Translations under genes and position numbers: made by a program | Source of the DNA: Theobroma cacao | Lineage: Eukaryota > Streptophyta > Magnoliopsida > Malvales > Malvaceae | Direction: 5' to 3' | Assembly (NCBI RefSeq): GCF_000208745.1 | Contig: NC_030853.1 | Span: forward strand, 14,687,165-14,751,164 | DNA length: 64,000 bases | Part shown: piece after piece, positions 48,501 to 59,235 of the stretch | How positions within the stretch are numbered: the first letter of the stretch is position 1 | Layout: every line of letters starts with the position of its first letter | Notes under the pieces: generated by a model | The model's database searches: none | What the model was told of the DNA's origin: nothing | Seen by the model: only the letters and a program-made list of their open reading frames with translations

Positions 48501-50678
48501 TCTCGAGCTTTAACAGGACTGGTATCTAATGAGAAATTGCCAACTGTTCTCCTTGATATTTCTGTTGAATTGTCCCATTTAGAGAACCAAATTACAGCAG
48601 GTTCTGCAGCACCCATCTCATTACATCCAGCCAATGGAGCCCACCATGCTTCCTTCAATTTAATTCATGGACTTCTGTTGCAATTAAGCTCTCTTCTTGA
48701 TATAAATTGTAGAAATCTGGCTGATTTCTCAAGGAAAGATCAGATTCTTGATGACTTGATGAAAGTTCTTGCAATGCGATCATGGATTGCTAGCCCCAAA
48801 AAATGCCCTTGCCCCATCCTCAATTACTCTTTCCTGCAAGTGCTGGATCACATGCTTAGTGTTGCAAGCTCATGTCACATGAGCACAAATTTGTTTGCCA
48901 TTCGAAACCTACTTTTGGAGTTATCTACAGAATGCTTAGATGTAGAAGCTTCTTACGGGCTGCCATTTTATGATCCAACAATAGCCGAACTTCGTCAACA
49001 AGCAGCAGCATCTTATTTTTGTTGTCTCTTTCAAACATCTGATGAAGTTGGCGAAGAAGTTTTCCAAATTCCACAAAGATCTCCCCCGGATTCAATGTTG
49101 TTACAAATCCCTGAAGTGGAGAATTCTGGATTTTTGGAAAGGTTGGTTCGCTCTTTGTCAGATTTATCATATGAAGTTCGACTAGTAACTTTAAAGTGGC
49201 TGCTTAAGTTCCTGAAGTCTAGTGAGTCTGGCAGTGAGATAAATTATCTGTCTAGCAGCCAGACCAGAATTATTAAGAACTGGAATAAAGCTAACCTTCA
49301 GGCTACACTGATGAAGCTCTTGGAAGTGGAGAAGAATCATAGATGTACATATTACATCCTGAAGATTATCTTCACTTGGAACTTTCTTAAGTTTCAGGAA
49401 CTATGTCAAGAAAAGAGTGATGAAACACTTTATGTTGGTGCATTGGATTGTGACTCCGTATTTCAGCTTTGGGATAGACTGATATCCATGTACAAGCTTA
49501 CACGACACGCTAAAACACGAGAAACACTGGTCTGTTGCCTGGCAATATGTGTAAAGCACTTTGCAAGGCTATTTAGTAGTTTTATTTTAACTGATAAGGG
49601 GCAGAAAACTACTAAATGTAATGAATCTGATCAGACAGATAGATCAGCTTGCTTTTGTGAATGCATTACCTTTTTTCTTAAAGTAATTAAGCAACATAGT
49701 TCCTCATCTGAGCCAGTAAACATGCGCAGGGCAGCAACAGAATCTATTTTAGCATCTGGCTTATTGGAACAAGCTGAGGTAATTGCTTCTTCTGTGTTCA
49801 ACCAGCAAGTTTCTTCTAAAAATTCATTTTCCTATTTTGAACTGCAAAATGCTGTTGATAAATATGCACATCAAATACTGGAGATGTGGTTCACATGTAT
49901 CAAGCTGCTTGAGGATGAAGATGATGGAATTAGACTAAGGCTTGCCACAGACATCCAGAAGTGTCTTTCCCCCAGAAGCTCTGGAACAAAGTCTGACACT
50001 TGTGGGGCACCAACACAAGTGGAAAAAGTTATTGAACTGAGTTTTGACCATCTGTCTTCCATCTTTGGCCACTGGATTGTATACTTTGATTATCTTCTGC
50101 GATGGGTGCTAGATGCAGCAAACTATGTAATATCCAAAGGTGATCTTGTGAGACGGGTTTTTGACAAGGAAATTGATAATCATCATGAAGAGAAGCTGTT
50201 GATTAGTCAAATATGTTGTTCCCACTTGGAGAAGCTTCCAATTACAAAATCTTGGGAAGGTGAATTGTTGAATAAAGAAGAGGTCATGAATTATCTACTT
50301 GATTGGAGAATGAGATTTTACCATCAGTTGATGTCATTTGCTAAGGACCATATTGGAAAACTGGGAGTTGACTGGATAGGTGGTGTAGGTAACCATAAGG
50401 ATGCATTTTTACCAATATATGCAAATTTGCTTGGATTTTATGTCCTCTCAAACTGCATTTTCAATTTGGAGGCCAAGGATGGTATGCCTCTACTATCTGA
50501 TATTGTGGAACTGGGAAATGCTATTGATCCATTTCTTAGGAACCCATTGATCTCTAACCTGTATTTGTTAATAGTTAGATCACATGAGAAGAAGTTCAGC
50601 ACAACTACCGACTGCTTAAACACCAGGTTCAGAGATGATAGTTGGTATGATTTTGATCCTTACTTTCTTCTTGGATAA
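42590..50678 (+). CDS. THADA / Trm732 homologue (DUF2428 protein), tRNA 2'-O-methylation partner
   Basis: Four exons: 42590-45955, 46207-46475, 46914-47507 and 48242-50678. All introns are GT-AG and all frames join exactly (6,666 bases, 2,221 residues). I chose ATG 42590 because the protein then begins 'MSAKWRAIQHRHRYTYNAVV', the start I know from other plants. An in-frame open extension to 42,509 is probably 5' UTR. The protein is a long alpha-helical ARM/HEAT-like repeat protein. The DUF2428 region spans roughly residues 850-1,210, across the exon 1-2 junction ('GCWLAMKELSLLLGTIIRKI'). Yeast Trm732 and human THADA bind Trm7/FTSJ1 and direct 2'-O-methylation of tRNA position 32; I infer the same role here. 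There is no internal stop, and the length (about 2.2 kb codons) suits plant homologues. It is the only clearly intact gene in the window. Confidence 0.92.
46566..46708 (+). mobile_element. Candidate tRNA-derived SINE in THADA intron 2
   Basis: TAGCTTAGCTGG (46572-46583) is a perfect match to the Pol III A-box consensus TRGCNNAGYNGG. It is followed about 28 bases later by GGATCAAAACT (46612-46622), a weak B-box (7 of 11 against GGTTCGAATCC). The block ends at a T-run (46,693-46,706). Order and spacing fit a tRNA-derived SINE head, but I could not define target duplications. Confidence 0.4.
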
Positions 50679-53115
50679 GATTGTACTTGTACAATAGCAT
50701 CATAGATTATAACAGTGATTTAAGGATGTCTTGAGAACTTTTGAGGCAAGGATAGAAAAAAAATTTCACCATTATTGTATTATACTACCTAGCACTGCTA
50801 CATTCTTTCAAAATATCAGTTTGTATAGTCTAAGGCCTGAAGGCCTGTATGAGAATATCTAAAGTTCTACCTTCAAGTTTGCCCTTCTGCTTGTGATTGC
50901 TCCTTTTGTTGTCATTGACAATTGTAAGCCACCGTTTAATTTTTTGAGACAGCGATTGGATGGCAAGATGTTGTCTCTTAAACAGCCCGCAGTTGGTTTC
51001 ATGGTTTGTCTTTACAAGGGCTTTTTTTTGTCGTGTCTAATCTCACATGGTTGGTTTAGGATGTCTTGCAGAATGGTGCATATGAAATGGGAGGCATGGA
51101 TTTGTGAGCCAAACTTTCAATAGAAAAGGGCAAACGACATTTAGCCAGGATGAATGAAGCTTTGAGACAAAACTGTTGAAGTATAATGAGCTCAAAGCAA
51201 ATTTGGGGGAATAACTTTCATACAATTCAAAGTTTTGGGTCATTTCGTTAAATTTGGCACTCCCTCTTTACATCGAGAAAGATATATGAAATTTTATGTG
51301 GAAGTTTGAGATCGCTTTACCCATTAATAAGAACTTGCATGTTCTAGTACACTGCAGATAGGAAAAGTTCAATTGGCCAATGGATAAATGCCCCAACACT
51401 TGGTTAAGGTAGGGATTCTTGAATTGGAAGAACAGCATCCAGAACCTCCATGCTAAGTGGAGCCAACCGAACGAGCCTTATTACAGAACCTCCATGTGTT
51501 TTTTACTTTGAAATATGCCGAGAGAAGAAGGCTGACGGGTTTCTCACTTAACCAATTGCCTCTTACCACTTACATGTCAAATTAATATTAATGATCAAAA
51601 GACAGATTGTTGGGTATGGTAGTTTAAATTTATGAAGTTTGATAATGTGCAAGGTGAACGCAGATTTATCCTCGTCAAAACAGACTGTACCAAGGCCTAA
51701 GACGTAAAATGGCTCAACTGATGAGAGACTGGAAAAATGAACATGGCAGCAATGCATTACTTGCTTCCATGAAGAACCATAAAAATTGCCCCTAAAATTG
51801 CCTTCAACAGCCCATGATCATAAAACCAAGACATGAAGTTCATTTCTCTGCCTCATTTTGATCATCAACCCGATTGTCCTTATGGTCACTTTCTCCCTCT
51901 TCGTCATTGTTCATGTCAATATATCACCACTTTCTCCTGATAACAAGAATTATTCAAAAGTATATGGAATAGCATATACATTATCATTTATGAAAGTGTA
52001 ATCCGTTTATAATCATAGATGGAAGCAGCATCTTCTACACAGAAGCTCTCTTAGAACATACAAGGTAAACAACCAGATTGGATCTATCCGGTGTGCAGCC
52101 ATTAATGACATAAACCATCTAAAAGGTAACATTGGGGCAGTGAGGGAGAAAAAGCAAAGAAAACTAACGACATCCCAAGTAAGCATGGTGTGCCAGAGGC
52201 TAGATGAGTTAATCCTAGGGGACCAGAAGACTTTGGTGCTCTGGCAGGCTCATTCTGCTTAAACCTTCCAGAGGTTCATAGACCATGAGATCAACACATT
52301 CAAGTGAATACATTAGAAAACTAAATAGCAGTAGAACTTCCCACCAAAGTATACTGCATGCTTGCAATGTGTATTTGACGGCATGTTTGGATTAAAAAAA
52401 AATAATAAGAAAATAGATTTGTGAAGCTATGCAGCAAAATTACCCACGAGAAAACCGAACATAAGCAGCTTTTCATTTGATTTGATTTTTGTACCGAGTT
52501 ATTTTTGCCGTTCCTTCGTTCAAGGATGCATAGCTCTTTTCCAGCTTTTATTTTCATAATTAGGATTTTCGTTGAAATGCTGAAAGAAAAGAGAAAACAA
52601 TTATTAGAAACAAGTTGTTGCACACTAACTGAGTGCAAAACACAGCATCTTAATCAAAAAAACAAAAAAAAAAAAGCTAGAAAAACGTTTCGCTATCATT
52701 CAAAAGAAGCGATATGATAAGCATTGCTTGGAGACTAACTGAATATCAGAGTTGCAAGGGCAAAATTCTCTAGAAAATTGCTATATCTTTTGTTTCAATT
52801 TTTTTATCTTTTTGAATAGCAGCGTTTGTTACACTTATAACAGTAACTACTGATAAATAAACAGTAACTACTCAATTAATAAACAGTAGCTACTCCATTA
52901 GCAAACAACAGTCATAGTAACCCTAATAGCAACTATGGTAAAAACATAAATTAACTAAATAAATTTATCCTTAATACTTCCCTTCAAAATGAGTATAAAT
53001 TAGAGTGTAACCGGTGCAATACATTAGGGCAAGACTGGTAATTTTTGGACAAATTGAAGTTGGTATTGGTAGCTGTGGTACTTAAGGGACATGTAAATAG
53101 TGTCATTTGATATTA
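50679..53115. other. Gene-poor sequence downstream of the THADA homologue
   Basis: The first few hundred bases are probably the THADA 3' UTR. A run of three to four 22-base units beginning 'aacagtaactact' lies at 52,839-52,930. No protein family is recognised in the short frames on either strand. Confidence 0.5.
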
Positions 53116-53199
53116 ACTATATGCATAGCATCTCAGCATTTGGCTCATTGATTGATGCATTATCCCTTATAAAAATAAAAAAAACTATATGCATAGCAT
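53116..53199 (+). mobile_element. 52-bp 5'-truncated retroposon with 16-bp target duplications
   Basis: ACTATATGCATAGCAT occurs at 53116-53131 and again, unchanged, at 53184-53199. The 52 bases between end in an A-rich tail ('ataaaaataaaaaaa'). A long perfect target duplication plus a 3' poly-A tail is the signature of LINE-machinery retrotransposition. The body is too short to name a source, so it could be a truncated SINE, LINE or mRNA end. Confidence 0.75.
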
Positions 53200-53605
53200 T
53201 TTACTCCAGTAGTGTATTAAGTGAGAGATGCTCAGTTACAAAAAATTTGATATCTGAATTCAAGGCTAAGTAGCTATTGAATTTGATGGAATTAATGTTA
53301 ACATTACAAAATATATCAAAAGATATTGGCAGAGTTATCAATTGCTGCGTATGTGGTGTTACCGTGATTGCAGTACTACACTTGCTAAAAATTTGAAAGG
53401 AAGTTTCTGTGTACTTGTGAGAGTTTCTTCATGGCAATTCCTTGATGAGCAAAAGTCAACAAAAGGTATTTGATCAAGTGACCTGGGTGGTTAGCGTGGG
53501 TTCTTTGATGTTGCGCTATATTGGAATGGAACAGTAAGTTTTGCAAGTATTTTTACGTAAAAAAAAAGTATTGTTGTGGTTGAGAATTTACATACTTGAA
53601 TTTAG

Positions 53606-53774
53606 TTTTTTGGGCTGGTTATCCTTTGGATGCAGTTGAAACTGTTGATTTGTCTGGGGTTGATTCTGGGAATAGTTCTCTTGCAACTTGGATATCCAGT
53701 GGTGCTAAAAGGGCTCTTGTTCAGATTGAGATAGAGTTGCAGTCAATGAAGCGGGAGCAAATGAAGTGGCAGTA
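53606..53774 (+). pseudogene. Unrecognised exon-like fragment
   Basis: After an acceptor-like 'gaatttag' (ending about 53,606) a frame of about 56 codons runs to TAA near 53,774. It contains 'GYPLDAVETVDLSGVDSG' and then 'KRALVQIEIELQSMKREQMK', and it has normal-looking codon use. A possible upstream exon ends at 'gaacagtaagt' (about 53,531-53,541). I do not recognise the protein. It may be a dead gene piece or the end of an unannotated gene. Confidence 0.3.
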
Positions 53775-55490
53775 ACTTCCATTTTGTATCTCATTGTAGT
53801 CAAATAGTTTGAAATTGATGATTCCTGTTTTGATGGCTTTTGAGGTTTAGTCTTATAATGAAATTCCTTGTTTGGTGTATGAGTGCCTTTATAGGATCTA
53901 TAAGAGTCCTAGTTGTCAATGGTGGTGACTGCTGCAAGTTTGCTAATCGTTGCTCTCACAAACTTTTTTGCTAGTTTACCAAATGCAACAAATTGCATTT
54001 AGCTTGTGCCGTCTTCAATCCCCGTCCGTTTGTATGCAGCATCTAAAAGAACACAAAAGTTTATGTTGTCCAGTATCAGTTATTCACTAATAAATATCTA
54101 ATGAAACAATCCATGAAACCCTCGAATAACTTAAACAATCAATCAAATCTTTTTAAATCATCCTTTTTCAGCTTGATGTCTATGTTTAGAGTCTTTGTTA
54201 CTTAGCTTAGTATTACACAATTGTCCTACAAAAACTGTATTCAATTTCTATAAGAAATAGTTATAATTCTTTATGCATTTTCCTTTGAGTTCAATTAGCA
54301 AAACAACAAAAACAAACAATACACCGCCAACCATGTTCTGGATACCGTCAAGGGACACTAACAGGATTTTACTAAAACAACAAAAACAAATAATACCATG
54401 CTAACAATGTCTCAGGCAGCCTCGGAGAAATGATAGTATTTTAGTAAAACAACAAATCCAATGAAAAAAATTCCCAATCATGCCCGAGAACAGTGGGAAA
54501 TTTATACATATAAGAGAAACAAATGAAATAGTGCCACCCATGTCCGAAACAGGTATGAAGTCTCAACCTGGCTTGGGGTTAAGAAATTAAAATGTGCTGT
54601 AAATTATACTGTGCCAACGATGAATGTTCACAAATGGAAGCAAAGCATATAGGAAAATTTGCAGAATAATATGCAGCCATTGGCATCAAATATCATATCG
54701 AGGTAAAAGGATGTTAAGAGGAATGATACGGATGAATTTTTTTTTTTTTTTGTATATTTGGTCAGTTGAAATATTTACAAAAACTTACGTGAGCAGCAGT
54801 GTTTCTTTGTCATGATGTGTGCACCAGTATTTGCCAGCACAAAATCTCAAAATCACTCCACATTCATTGCAAGCGTTATGAAATCATCCGTTTGAAGAGT
54901 CGATATCAACAAGCCTTGCTTCCACGTAGAATTTGGTAATCTATAGTGTAAACAATATATTAATATATTTGTCCAAAATTATATGGTGTAATTTTTTTTT
55001 TTAGAGTTTTTTCCTTGAATCTTTGACAAATCCGCATCAATGATTTCAACAATTGTTGAATCTGGTATTTGCTCAACATCATTAGCAGAATGATGTGGAT
55101 GGATGTGCATGTTAATTACTTTACAGTAAATGGCCCTTTTGATACCCTCAATATATTTATGTAAATATTAGTTGATGAAAATTTCTAATTATCTAATTGT
55201 CATATTTAAACATATTACCTGGCTTTGAATTCAATTATTTCTAGTGTGTTCAAATTGTCATACAGTTTTGTCGTTGAACATGAGGTCAGGTAAATAACAT
55301 GTGGAACGATATTGTCAAGCTATACGTTTATGTTGAATTGGGCTCATCGTTTCATATGGTAACCGATTTTCTTCTATTTTTGTTGTTTTGTCTACATATA
55401 AAATGACTTTTAGATTGTTTCCATTGTTAGCAAGAAAGAGAATAAAAAATTCACATATGTTTTAGTGAAACATAAAAAGCTGTTTTGATA
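53775..55490. other. Gene-poor sequence with a loose ~75-bp repeat
   Basis: Around 54,298-54,560 three degenerate units contain 'aaaacaacaaaaacaaa' followed by a 'catgtc-gg-ta' segment and 'attttagtaaaac'. Otherwise I see nothing I can name. Confidence 0.45.
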
Positions 55491-55499
55491 AAGGTACTG

Positions 55500-56488
55500 T
55501 TGTTGTTGTTGTGCATCTCAAGTCATTAATTTCAAAGCTCCAATGAAATCTGGTAAGTAAAGTAGATTAGCTTCTGGTCAGCCTTAAAATAAGCAATCTG
55601 TAGCTTGAGGATCAACCCCTAGCAAGTGATAGGTCGATCTTTTCTTCACCGGAAACTTAAGACTACATTTTGTTTTAAACTAAGGATCGAGCTTCAGTCA
55701 TAGATAGGTCGATCCCCAGCCGACTAGAACCTAAATTTAACATTCTGAAATCATCAGGATCAACCCCCAACATCAGAGAGGGCGATTCTTACTTCATTAA
55801 ACACTTCGGCAGATTCTGTTAAAAAGAGATCAACCCCTAACTCAGCAAAGGTCAATCCTGGACCCCCAAATCCGTGAGTTTGGGTATTTAAGTGAACCTT
55901 ACTGATTTGAGGATGCCATGTTCAATGTATCTGTTTTGCATTATATATGTATATTTATTTCGAAACTAGTTTTTTCACTTTTTTTTTTTGACACTTACTC
56001 ACTGAGTTTGTGAAACTTACTCCAATTAATTGATTGATGCAAATAAATAACTTTTGGGGATTTTGTAATGGAATTGAGTAGTTTGCGTCTGTTCCGTAGG
56101 CTGATTTCGGTATTTGGTAGGCAATCTTTGATCTGTCACGCCTACTCCGCTGATTTCAGTCTTAGATAACTTTTGGTTCTATTGGCCACCATGTTGCCTG
56201 TTAATTTTGTTGGCTTACTTTGTAAGGGATGAGACACATTGAGTTGGTTTTCTGTATTTAGTACTTGTTTCCGTTCGGTTTTAGCACGAAAAGGCGCAAT
56301 GTGTTTAAAAGTGTTTTGAACATTATGAATATCTATAGATTTCAACGAATTGGTTAAGTTTATAAGTTTGAAAATTTTGCGTTAACTGTCTTTCTAAATA
56401 TTTTTGTTTTTGAAGCTTACTCGAATCTCGCAGGTTAAACCTCCTGAATCTCGGTGTCGGTCATGACTCTTGGATTAAGGTCGTGACA
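55500..56488 (+). mobile_element. gypsy LTR 3' remnant
   Basis: It contains the 'cttactcactgagttt' module shared by the other long gypsy LTRs in this window, and it ends GGTCGTGACA at 56488. Its left part (55,600-55,870) holds several imperfect units of 'gatcaacccctagc' and 'gataggtcgatc'. The start is not defined. A 'tggtattaac' string about 15 bases after the end may be a decayed iMet primer site. Confidence 0.5.
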
Positions 56489-57070
56489 CATGTATAGTTC
56501 AAGCTGGTATTAACTTAACAGAGTAGGTGTTGCCTCCCAATACAACCAAGAAATATGCAACAATTACGTTCATTTTCATTTTTGTTAGCTGTAAACAGGG
56601 AAGCAATGGATTTGCTGCAGGGATGGAAGAAGCCCTGGATGCCCTTCGATCGGTGTTACCCAAATTGGGCTACTTTAAGGTTTGGGTGAATGTGTTTCGC
56701 CTGAGAATCAGCCTACTGTCGTTAAAGCCAATCTTGTTTCTAAGATTTCTGAGACAAAAGGGAAGCCAAACTAGTTTCTAAGATTGTTGAGAAAAAAAGG
56801 GGAGTTTGCTGTTTAACATAAAACGTTTATTTTCTCTACTTATGTTACATGGAAAAATTTTATTGGTGGGATGGAGAGACCGTACATATTTTGGGATAGA
56901 AATTTTTTGTTCTGCCATGACATGGTATCTCGAAAGTAAAAAAAGAGGGTTTATGGCCAAAAGAAAAAGCAACCAACACCAATGCTTTTTCACCAAATTG
57001 ACAAATGGATCCCAAAATGGTTACCAAAATTTTATAATCACCCAAAATTATATGAGACCAGTCTAACACT
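56489..57070. other. Unassigned sequence between two retroelements
   Basis: A short plus-strand frame (56,527-56,781) has a coding-like stretch 'GMEEALDALRSVLPKLGYF' that I do not recognise. The position right after an LTR end suggests decayed retroelement interior. Confidence 0.35.
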
Positions 57071-58465
57071 TGATAACTCTATGATATAGAGTTATTTTAT
57101 CACATATTGATTATAAAAAAAAAACTAAATTCTTGTATTTTCAAATTTATTTAAGGTAGTTTTTATATTTTCCTTTATTTAGTTTAATGTCTTTGAATTA
57201 TTTTTAGTTTGAGTAATTTGAGTTCATTTTGATATCAATAATCTTAATTTGAGAAATTTCTGATTTAGTCTCGATTTTGAAGGTTTTCAAGTGTAAAGAA
57301 CTTCATAGAAGTGAAATATGCAAGATGATTAGGTATAGAATTTGCTAAACATGTTGCGGTATTTTTACCATAACTTTCTCTACAGAACACCAAATGAGGT
57401 GATTCATAGACCACTAGAAAGCTAAGAGGAAGGGCTACAACTTTTCTGTTTATCACTTTGCTCAGATCGGAGTGTAAGGTGGTCAAAATTCATGTAAAAA
57501 AGAGAATACTGCACCAAGAGAGCAACACAAGGCAAAATATTTGAGGGCCGTGGCTCTCAGGGCTTGTTTCCATAAAAAACTTTTGACGAAAAATTGGAAC
57601 TTAGGTTAACTTGTGCTTATTTAAGCAATTTTTTCGAAAGAATTTTAGGGAGGGAACAGCACTAGCTTTTCTCGAGATTTTGAGTTAAGAATCAAGTAAG
57701 AAAACAAGAACAATTAAGAGAGATTTGAACCACAAAGCTTCAACATTAGTTTCTTCCTCTATTTTGTGTTATTCTTTTTTTCTTTGACTTAAATTTATGG
57801 CTAAATTTCTTTAGACAATGTTTTCTTTAGATATCATGAACTAATTTATTTTTCTAAGATTATGGTGGATTTCAACATGTAGTTTCAATATTAGTTTCTC
57901 TTTTATTTATCATGAATAAGTATGGTTTTGCTTATTCAAATCTACTCTTAAAGCTTTTAATTGCTTGATTAACAATTAACTGATTTGTAAATCTAATTGA
58001 AACTCGACAGAGAGATTTTAGATTGGACTAAAATTTGAATAGTGTATGTTTACGTAACTTACGTGATCTGGTTGACGATTTGGGTAGATATACGTCAATT
58101 GCCATACATAGCCAAATTATAACACTAACTTAATGAACTTAATTTAATTGACTATTATACATAGCTTTGGATTCTAGGTTAGTAAAACCACCCAAGAATA
58201 TAAACAATTAGAGAAGTTAGTATCAAATGAAGTGTTGAATGAATAAATAATCCTAGGTCTTTAGTCTATTGTCTTTTTCAAGTAAATTTAATTTATGTTA
58301 GTTAATTTAGTGAATATTTTAATTTCCTTTTATTAATTTTTTTACAAATTTTCGGTTACTTAAATAAGATTGGTTTGTTATAAAATTTTAGTACTTAGTA
58401 AAAATTTAAGAAAAAATCCATGTGGGAACGATAGTGTGCACTTACGTGAAAATTTAACGAGAAGT
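57071..58465 (+). repeat. 5' LTR of the Athila-type element
   Basis: Starts TGATAACTC with a near-perfect hairpin (TAACTCTATGATATAGAGTTA-like, about 57,074-57,095), as seen in Athila LTRs. The right end is set by the PBS at 58,469 and is uncertain by a few bases. Confidence 0.6.
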
Positions 58466-58468
58466 TTT

Positions 58469-58486
58469 TTGCACCGTTTTTGGGGA
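58469..58486 (+). other. Decayed primer binding site (tRNA-Asp type)
   Basis: TTGCACCGTTTTTGGGGA compares with TGGCGCCGTTGCCGGGGA, the usual Athila PBS: 13 of 18 positions agree. Confidence 0.55.
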
Positions 58487-58690
58487 TTTTGTTTTTTTTA
58501 TTATTTGCTAATATTAAAATTTCACATATTAGTCTTAATTTAAGTTTTACTTTTTTTATTTGCAAGTTCTTTTCGTCGTTGTATGAGAACAGTAAAAAGC
58601 TTGGAGGTTATTATTTTTGATACAGAAATTGAGAGAACATTCCACAAACTTCGATGAGAAAATCAACAAGGTTTTGCTCTAACAAATACA

Positions 58691-59235
58691 ATGGCTGATC
58701 GACAAGATGAACAACAAATCCAAGAGTGAATAGTAGCTGAAAATCTTGGCTTAAGGGATTATGTTGTCCCATTGGTGCAAAGATTCCATCAAGCACACAA
58801 AAGCCGACTATTCAAGCCAACAATTTCAAGATCAAGCCGCCATCATCACCATGATTCAAACTTCAGTCCAGTTGAGGGGTCTACCAAATGATGATCCAAA
58901 TGGCCATCTATTAAACTTTTTGGAGATATGTGATACTTTCAAACACAATAGTGTCACAGATGATGCAATTCATTTGAGGCCTTGTCCTTTCTCATTGAGA
59001 GATAAAGTTAAAGCATGGTTGAATGCACACCCCACTAACTTAATAACAACATGGGATGGTCTTGCTTAAAAGTTCCTTACTAAGTTCTTTCCTCTGACTA
59101 AGATAGCGAAAATGAGGAATGATATCACATCATTCATGTAATAAGATTCTAAATCATTGTATGAGGCTTGGAAAAGATACAAAGAATTACTTCGGCGTTG
59201 TCCTCATCATGGTTTTTCAAAGTGGCTTTAGGTGT
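58691..59235 (+). pseudogene. Athila gag, first half
   Basis: From ATG 58691 ('MADRQDEQ') the frame has an early TGA and a shift near 58,800. It then gives the Athila gag core with 'LRGLPNDDPNGHLLNFLEIC', 'DKVKAWLNAHP' and 'FPLTKIAKMRNDITSF'. It breaks off at 'LRRCPHHGFSKWL' where a solo LTR has inserted. Confidence 0.8.

Noticed and set aside
50893..51123. Plus-strand 76-codon frame downstream of the THADA homologue
   Set aside because: No family motif, no splice or start context, and it is probably 3' UTR or spacer.
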